From: JBOHHR01 sp050740975
GTDB taxonomy: Bacteria; Pseudomonadota; Gammaproteobacteria; JBOHHR01
Length of the DNA: 12,174 nucleotides
Direction of reading: 5' to 3'
Assembly (NCBI GenBank): GCA_050740975.1
Contig: JBOIEE010000226.1
Coordinates: forward strand, 1-12,174
In this document: positions 7,408-12,174 of the stretch, one piece after another
How positions within the stretch are numbered: the stretch's first letter is position 1
Layout of the letters: each line of letters begins with the position of its first letter
Notes under the pieces: generated by a model
Told to the model about the DNA's origin: nothing
Databases searched by the model: none
Seen by the model: the letters and a program-made list of their open reading frames with translations, nothing else
Position numbers and translations under genes: made by a program

Positions 7408-8596
7408 GATAACGGGTGCAGATCACGTGCATAAGTTCGCGGGCCAGTTCGCTTTTTAACATGCGGGGTAAGAATCGGCTCCCGCCCTCCCAAAAGACAT
7501 GCAGCTCGTTCTCCTCCACCTCAAAACCCTGCCCAGGGCCTACGCGGTTCGCCGCTACCATGTCCAGCCGTTTGCGCTCGAGCTTGTGGCAGGCGTTCGC
7601 CTCCAGAGCCTCTGTTTCCGCGGCAAACCCTACCACAAACGGCCGTTTTGCGAGCTTGGTCACCTCAGAGACTATGTCCACGGTGGAAGATAAGTGTAAC
7701 CACAGCGGCTTCTCGCTTCTTTTCAGCTTTTGCGAGGCCGGTTGCTGCAAACGGTGATCGGCAACCGCCGCCGCGGCGATAAAGATATCTGCCTCTTGAG
7801 CCAAAGGCATAACCGCCTCATACATCGCCTGCGCACTTTCTGCACCGATCAGTGTCACCCCGCGCGGGGCGGGTAAGCACACCGGCCCGCTCACTAGGGT
7901 GACCTTGGCCGCAGCGGACAGAGCCGCTTCGGCCAAGGCATAACCCATTCTCCCGGAGCTGCGGTTACTAATATAGCGCACCGGATCGATCGCCTCGCGG
8001 GTGGGTCCGGCGGTGATCAGGACGTGCAGGCCTGCCATGCTCCCGCCTTCGAACAGCGTCGTGAGCCCGTGCACCAACTGCTCCGGCTCCAACATCCGTC
8101 CCGGACCGACTTCGCCACAGGCTTGGTCGCCGGCCGCCGGTCCGAGCACCGAAATCCCCCGCCTTTCGATTATTTTGCAATTGTGCTGGGTAGCCGGCGC
8201 CCGCCACATTTGCTGGTTCATGGCGGGCGCAACCACCAGGGGCGCTTGGGTAGCGAGGCACAGAGAGGTAAGTAGATCGTCGGCGAAACCGTGGGCTAAG
8301 CGCGCCAAAAAATTAGCGCTGGCGGGCGCCACCAGAACAACCTCACTCCAGCGCGCAAGCGCGATATGGTCCATGGCTGCTTCTGCGCTGGGATCAAATA
8401 ACTCGCTTAGGACCGGGTGGCCGGAGAGGGCTTGAAAGGTCAAGGGACGTACGAATTCGCACGCAGAACGGGTCATAACCACGCGCACTTCCGCCCCAAG
8501 CTCCCGCAGGCGGCGGACCAGATCAGCGCTTTTGTAAGCGGCGATCCCCCCGCAAACGCCTACCAGCACCCGTTTGTTGAGCAACAACCCCTCCAC
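7379..8596 (-). CDS. coaBC: Bifunctional phosphopantothenoylcysteine decarboxylase/synthetase CoaBC
   Basis: Carries out two consecutive steps of coenzyme A synthesis. The C-terminal CoaB ligates cysteine to 4'-phosphopantothenate using CTP; the N-terminal flavoprotein CoaC then decarboxylates the product to 4'-phosphopantetheine. In the 405-residue protein, CoaC (about 1-185) has the FMN-binding start VLVGVCGGIAAYKSADLVRRLRE, active-site His77 (AAMDHIAL), PAMNQQMW with Asn127, and Cys160 in QACGEVGPGRM. CoaB (about 188-400) has ITAGPTREAIDPVRYISNRSSGRMG with Asn211, AAAAVADH (about 274-281), Lys290, and VVGFAAETE. The start is a GTG at 8596: an in-frame stop lies a few codons upstream and MEGLLLNKRVLVGV matches the family N-terminus. 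No strong ribosome binding site is seen. It is the first gene of the minus-strand operon, divergent from radC. Confidence 0.97.
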   Translation of the reverse strand: MEGLLLNKRVLVGVCGGIAAYKSADLVRRLRELGAEVRVVMTRSACEFVRPLTFQALSGHPVLSELFDPSAEAAMDHIALARWSEVVLVAPASANFLARLAHGFADDLLTSLCLATQAPLVVAPAMNQQMWRAPATQHNCKIIERRGISVLGPAAGDQACGEVGPGRMLEPEQLVHGLTTLFEGGSMAGLHVLITAGPTREAIDPVRYISNRSSGRMGYALAEAALSAAAKVTLVSGPVCLPAPRGVTLIGAESAQAMYEAVMPLAQEADIFIAAAAVADHRLQQPASQKLKRSEKPLWLHLSSTVDIVSEVTKLAKRPFVVGFAAETEALEANACHKLERKRLDMVAANRVGPGQGFEVEENELHVFWEGGSRFLPRMLKSELARELMHVICTRYRETHPTESP

Positions 8597-8608
8597 GCGT
8601 TCATGAAG

Positions 8609-8638
8609 TTTACCCTAAAGTGACGTTAAACATATACT
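8609..8638 (+). promoter_or_regulatory. Candidate sigma70-like promoter for radC
   Basis: In the 112-nt spacer between coaBC and radC, TATACT (8633-8638) is a good -10 box. TTTACC (8609-8614) is a moderate -35 box with an 18-nt spacer. It would start transcription about 65 nt before the radC ATG. No comparable promoter for coaBC was recognised on the other strand. Confidence 0.35.
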
Positions 8639-8696
8639 ACGCGCCCACGGCGGATCACGAACCCCACCTATGGGCGAGAACAGACTGAGCCATTAC

Positions 8697-8701
8697 AAGG
8701 A
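8697..8701 (+). promoter_or_regulatory. Ribosome binding site deciding the radC start
   Basis: AAGGA lies 7 nt before the ATG at 8709. It supports this start over an in-frame ATG at 8670, whose extra 13 residues do not match the family N-terminus. Confidence 0.7.
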
Positions 8702-8708
8702 CGTCTCT

Positions 8709-9383
8709 ATGCCGATAAAGAATTGGCCGCCAGCAGAACGGCCGCGGGAAAAACTGTTGAGTAAAGGACCTCAAGCCCTGTCCGAGGCCGAGCTGTTAGC
8801 AATTTTTCTGCGCACCGGGGTTAAAGGAAAAACCGCGCTCGACTTGGCGCGGGACCTGTTGACCTCCTTTGGAGGCTTGCGGGCCTTGCTGGAGGCCGAA
8901 CGCCACAGCGTGTGTCGATTCCCCGGGCTGGGTGACGCAAAATACGCTGGGCTGCAGGCGGCACTCGAGCTCTGCCGCCGCTATCTGGGAGCGAAACTGT
9001 CTCGAAGCGGTGTCCTTTCTAACCCTAAGGAGACCCGCAGCTTTCTGGCCGTAAGCTTGCGGGGCTACCCGCACGAGGTCTTCGCTTGCCTGTTTCTGGA
9101 CAATCGGCATCGGGTGTTAAGCTTTGAGGAGTTGTTTAAAGGGACCATTGACGGTACAACCGTGCACCCACGTGAAGTAGTAAAGCGTGCGCTGGCCAAC
9201 AATGCCGCGGCGGTGATATTCGCCCATAACCATCCCTCGGGGGTCAGCGAGCCCAGCGAAGCCGATGTGTTGCTTACCCGCCGATTGCGCGACGCCTTAG
9301 CGCTCATTGACATCCGCGTGCTCGATCACTTCGTGATCGGTGATGGTGAAGCGGTGTCCTTGGCAGAGAAGGGACTGCTATAG
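8709..9383 (+). CDS. radC: RadC family protein (JAB/MPN metalloprotease-like)
   Basis: A 224-residue protein of the DNA-repair-annotated RadC family (E. coli RadC is 222 residues). The N-terminal part (about 1-100) begins MPIKNWPPAERPREKLLSKGPQALSEAELLAIFLRTG. It includes a helix-hairpin-helix-like segment (FPGLGDAKYAGLQAALELCRRYL). The C-terminal JAB/MPN+ domain has the zinc ligands in AHNHPSG with the downstream Asp of SEPSEAD, and ends RVLDHFVIGDGEAVSLAEKGLL. The zinc site is intact. The biochemical role remains uncertain: the original radC phenotype in E. coli was traced to recG, and many mobile elements carry relatives. The gene is divergent from coaBC, as in many gammaproteobacteria, which marks this as the chromosomal copy. 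rpmB and rpmG, which often follow, are absent. Confidence 0.95.
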   Translation: MPIKNWPPAERPREKLLSKGPQALSEAELLAIFLRTGVKGKTALDLARDLLTSFGGLRALLEAERHSVCRFPGLGDAKYAGLQAALELCRRYLGAKLSRSGVLSNPKETRSFLAVSLRGYPHEVFACLFLDNRHRVLSFEELFKGTIDGTTVHPREVVKRALANNAAAVIFAHNHPSGVSEPSEADVLLTRRLRDALALIDIRVLDHFVIGDGEAVSLAEKGLL

Positions 9384-9486
9384 CTTAATTCTATCATCAG
9401 TCTGGACTCCCTGGGGACTGTGGCGATGCTCGGTTTCGCGCGACCGTCCTTACGGGCCGGCCCCACTCATTTCAGCCCTCCCGCTT

Positions 9487-12174
9487 TCAACTTACCTTGA
9501 GCTCAGTGTGCATCAGGTATTCGGTATCGTCCGCCAAGATCAGGTGGCGCTGGAGGGGCACTTGGTAGAAGTATTGCGGGCCGTTGCGTCCCAGCACGAA
9601 GGCCAGCTCCAGACGTTCCAGCGATTGTTTGAGGCTTTCAGGTCCTGGGCTATAGCCGTGACTTTCCAGTCGCTTGACCACGTCCGCCAGGCTGAAGTGA
9701 TTGGCGAGTGGCACTGTGGCATAGACCACGATGCGATCGCGCCGGCTCTCGGTTGCATCCACTCCGAGATTCCCCCAGGCGGCCAGCTCATCGCGCAGCC
9801 GAGTATCGGCAAGCGCCGTGAGCAGATGCTCACTACCAATCGTTCGCTTAGTTAGTCCGAGTGCCTGGAGCAGCGCGTCACACGCAATGCTGATGAGATT
9901 GGCGCGGCGGCCGGTCTTTGTAATAAGCTCTGCCAACAGTTCGTCGGACTCCCAGCGTATACCCATACGGCGCATGGGTTCTACCGCCAGGGCTCGGCAG
10001 GCCGCCTCTTCCAGGGCACCAACCCGCAACACCCTTCCGAAATTCTTGAGCGGTGACTGGTAATCCAGAGCGGATTGCTTATAAAGCCACCAGAATCCTG
10101 CCAGGATAAACTGCGCACGTCTTTCCTCACTCAGGGCCCGGAGCTTCTGTAGCGTCGCATAGCCTTTCTCCCGATCTGCATTTACGAAGGCGTCGGCTTC
10201 ATCGATCAGTAACACCACGCGAGCTTTGCGGGGTTTATGCAGATGTTCCAGCACGGCGTCGAACCCGGTCTCTGCAGGCATGCCCAGCGCTTCCGCAAGG
10301 CGGCCCGCCGCCTCCTCCCCGCTCAGGACCAAGTAATGGCATTCCACCCGTGGGTTGTTGCGATAGTGCCGCTCGATCGCCTTCAGGAGGCTAGACTTCC
10401 CCACTTGGCGCCCGCCGACGACGAGGTAGTTCGCCGAATCGCCGCCTGTGATCTGAGCGATCAGCGAGGCGCGCCCGAAGAAGAGGCTCTGCTTGTGAAC
10501 CCCTGCACCGGTCTGGTAGGGCGATACCTGGGTCACGGCCACGTGGCGCGCGATCAACTCCGCCAGCGCCTCCAGCGGGTTTTCGGCCAGCAGCAAGGCG
10601 GTCAGCTCTCCGGCGGACGGCGCCACGAGGAGTCCGCCCCGTTTGGGGCCCTCGACGGCCAAGGCCAGCCGTTGCTCCGGATGCACGCTTAAGACGACGG
10701 TCACCTCCGGTGGGGTGCCTATCCGATTCAGCACATCCTGAGCGGTACTGGCCGCGGGCGGTAAATAAAGCCGCAAGCGTTGCAAGTTGAGAGGGAAATC
10801 CTCGCCCAAGTCGATGGTCCAAAGCGCAGGGTCGGGGGTGGGACCGTCGCAACGCCGGCCCAGACGCTCGGCCAGCAGCTCGCAACGTTCCTTGGCCGAG
10901 GTCAGCGTATCCCATCGCATAGCCTGGTCTAGCCACGCCTCGTGCACCCGCGCGGCACGCAGCACTGGATCCAATCGACCGGCCCGCACCAATCGTTTCT
11001 TCGTAGTTGCCAAATTTTCAGGTTCGAGCCTGAGCAGTGCAGCCGGCTCGTTGCTGATCTGCATGACGGTGGGGTCGCGGTACACGCGTTGGTAGTACAC
11101 CCTGCTTGCCAGTGCCAGCATGACCGCCAGCGCCGCCCCGTAAAGGAGCCACGGGGTAGCGGGCGGGATCACCGGCAGCCCGCGATAGGCCCAATCGTAC
11201 ATCGGCAGGCCGCGCCCCTCGGGGCCGGGTAGCCGCCAGCCGTGGAGCCAGACCTTGAGGTCGGGCGAGCGCTTTAGGTCAACGGGTAAGCCGAAGCTCA
11301 AAGTCGTGCGTGCATTGGCCGGGAGGCCATCCACCGTAACCTCGGCGGGTTGTTGTTCCGGAGCCGCTCCAGGAATCACGAGGCGGAATGCGGTCTTAGG
11401 GAGTGCGCTTCCGGCATTCTCCAAGGTCACCGCGATCGCGTCCTGGTCCTGGGCCGACAGCCAGCGTAGCTCGGCCGCTTGCAGCACGGGGGGCAGGACG
11501 ACGGCCTCGATGGGCGGCAGCGGCGTCGGTTCGCCATAGGCCTGAAGAAGGAGCAAGCGGATCTTGGCCTCCACCCTTACGGGGTTGGTGCGTGCTGGGT
11601 GGAGATACAAGCGTGCGGTCGTCATAATTGGGCCGCCAGGGTCCAAAAAGGGTATCACCGGCATCGATTCCAAGACCCAAGGATCTGTGATTGCCGTGTC
11701 CTCAGGAATGAGCTGCAGCCAAAAAGCCCTTCCGTTACCTTTGTTCCGTATCGTCACGGGCACCTCCAGCGACTGCCCCGCCGTGACCCTGCCGAGGGCA
11801 CTCCTGTCCAGCGAGACCTCTAAGGGCTGGGGTTGCCCGGGAGGCCGCAAGGGCTCAACACGTCCTTCGGCATCCACATCGACGACCAGGCAGCCGGCAT
11901 CGAGCCGCCAGCAAGGGGCCGTCTCGGTAGTGCACGCGGCCCAGGTCCCTCTTAGACCGAGCGTGATGCGGGTAACGGGCAACCCCGTGTCGACCGCCGT
12001 GACACGCACCGTGTTGTCCTCCAAGCCGCTCGCGAGGGTCTTGCCGTCGGGACTGAAGGCCACGGACGAAACCGAATCCGTATGTCCTTCGAGACGGGTC
12101 TGCTCGCGGCCGGTGGCGATGTTCCAGAGGCGCACGGTTCGGTCCCGCGAGGCGCTCGCGAGGGTCTTGCCGTC
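9487..12174 (-). CDS. WD40 / Ig-like / transmembrane / STAND-like ATPase protein (N-terminus outside window)
   Basis: The frame is open to the right edge, leaving 895 codons visible; the GTG at 12135 is internal to a WD40 repeat and is not a start. Numbering from the first visible codon: WD40 units at 1-62 (DGKTLASASRDRTVRLWNI..., GHTDSVSSVAFSPDGKTLASG); a segment with three cysteines (81, 88, 95); two beta-rich Ig/NEW3-like modules at about 113-315 (SLEVPVTIRNKGNGRAFWL; DAIAVTLENAGSALPKTAF); one membrane helix at about 341-359; a helical/alpha-beta region at about 375-555; FFGR (565-568) leading into an ATPase with Walker A GGRQVGKSS (Lys593) and Walker B VVLLIDEAD (Asp658, Glu659); SPLKNFG (707-713) as in archaeal-type MNS/STAND ATPases; and a winged-helix-like C-terminus (about 810-885). 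Basic residues after the helix place the ATPase in the cytoplasm. Function is unknown; a sensor-switch role is inferred. Confidence 0.85.
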   Translation of the reverse strand, partial: DGKTLASASRDRTVRLWNIATGREQTRLEGHTDSVSSVAFSPDGKTLASGLEDNTVRVTAVDTGLPVTRITLGLRGTWAACTTETAPCWRLDAGCLVVDVDAEGRVEPLRPPGQPQPLEVSLDRSALGRVTAGQSLEVPVTIRNKGNGRAFWLQLIPEDTAITDPWVLESMPVIPFLDPGGPIMTTARLYLHPARTNPVRVEAKIRLLLLQAYGEPTPLPPIEAVVLPPVLQAAELRWLSAQDQDAIAVTLENAGSALPKTAFRLVIPGAAPEQQPAEVTVDGLPANARTTLSFGLPVDLKRSPDLKVWLHGWRLPGPEGRGLPMYDWAYRGLPVIPPATPWLLYGAALAVMLALASRVYYQRVYRDPTVMQISNEPAALLRLEPENLATTKKRLVRAGRLDPVLRAARVHEAWLDQAMRWDTLTSAKERCELLAERLGRRCDGPTPDPALWTIDLGEDFPLNLQRLRLYLPPAASTAQDVLNRIGTPPEVTVVLSVHPEQRLALAVEGPKRGGLLVAPSAGELTALLLAENPLEALAELIARHVAVTQVSPYQTGAGVHKQSLFFGRASLIAQITGGDSANYLVVGGRQVGKSSLLKAIERHYRNNPRVECHYLVLSGEEAAGRLAEALGMPAETGFDAVLEHLHKPRKARVVLLIDEADAFVNADREKGYATLQKLRALSEERRAQFILAGFWWLYKQSALDYQSPLKNFGRVLRVGALEEAACRALAVEPMRRMGIRWESDELLAELITKTGRRANLISIACDALLQALGLTKRTIGSEHLLTALADTRLRDELAAWGNLGVDATESRRDRIVVYATVPLANHFSLADVVKRLESHGYSPGPESLKQSLERLELAFVLGRNGPQYFYQVPLQRHLILADDTEYLMHTELKVS
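12027..12048 (-). repeat. WD40 DNA repeat, copy 1 (126-nt period)
   Basis: The 22 bases here are identical to 12153-12174, exactly 126 nt (42 codons, one WD40 unit) away. They encode the DGKTLAS core. Flanking bases are similar but diverged. The repeat probably continues beyond the right edge. Confidence 0.85.
12153..12174 (-). repeat. WD40 DNA repeat, copy 2, cut by the window edge
   Basis: Identical to 12027-12048 at a spacing of 126 nt. The identity runs to the last base of the window, so its true length is unknown. Confidence 0.85.

Noticed and set aside
8607..8612. TAAACT on the minus strand as a -10 box for coaBC
   Set aside because: It sits only about 10 nt from the GTG start and has no convincing -35 at proper spacing.
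8670..8708. Upstream ATG for radC
   Set aside because: The extra 13 residues do not match RadC N-termini, and the ATG at 8709 has a well-spaced AAGGA.
9398..9420. Inverted repeat after radC as a terminator
   Set aside because: Only about 6 bp (one G.U) with an 11-nt loop and no T-tract; too weak to call.
10391..10936. 181-codon frame within the WD40-ATPase gene
   Set aside because: Same strand, alternate frame, Arg/Gly/Ala-rich composition typical of a GC-rich shadow; the overlapping frame encodes the recognisable ATPase region.
1..12174. CRISPR array, tRNA, rRNA, transposase or integrase
   Set aside because: Looked for on both strands; the only periodic repeat is the in-frame WD40 unit at the right end, and no RNA gene or mobile-element protein was recognised.

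Overview
The window looks like a GC-rich proteobacterial chromosome, most likely gammaproteobacterial. The divergent coaBC/radC pair followed by coaBC-dut-algC on one strand matches an arrangement I know from pseudomonads and relatives. The algC product also has the long membrane-anchored form seen there. No rRNA, tRNA, CRISPR array or insertion sequence was found. I did not try to name the species.

Left part (1-3598, + strand): a serine-biosynthesis operon. It holds the 3' part of serC (phosphoserine aminotransferase), serA (3-phosphoglycerate dehydrogenase) and serB (phosphoserine phosphatase). The genes are joined by 4-nt and 1-nt stop/start overlaps, so the whole phosphorylated route from 3-phosphoglycerate to L-serine is encoded together. 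A small two-CBS-domain protein follows after 26 nt with a strong ribosome binding site. A 15-bp hairpin then separates this operon from the convergent one.

Middle part (3623-8596, - strand): a second operon read right to left. It holds coaBC (bifunctional coenzyme A enzyme), dut (dUTPase), algC (phosphomannomutase/phosphoglucomutase fused to a two-helix membrane anchor with an extracytoplasmic domain) and a small exported secretin-like protein. coaBC and dut overlap by 29 nt. radC (8709-9383, + strand) is divergent from coaBC across a 112-nt spacer holding a candidate promoter.

Right part (9487-12174, - strand): the familiar synteny stops after radC. rpmB and rpmG, which often follow radC in gammaproteobacteria, are absent. 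In their place is the C-terminal part of a large protein cut by the window edge. It has WD40 repeats, beta-rich Ig-like modules, one membrane helix, a STAND/MNS-like P-loop ATPase and a terminal winged-helix-like region. This is the most unusual gene here: its layout suggests a transmembrane sensor that switches a cytoplasmic ATPase, possibly in defence or signalling. That function is inference. Near-identical DNA in consecutive WD40 units suggests the repeats are recently amplified or homogenised.
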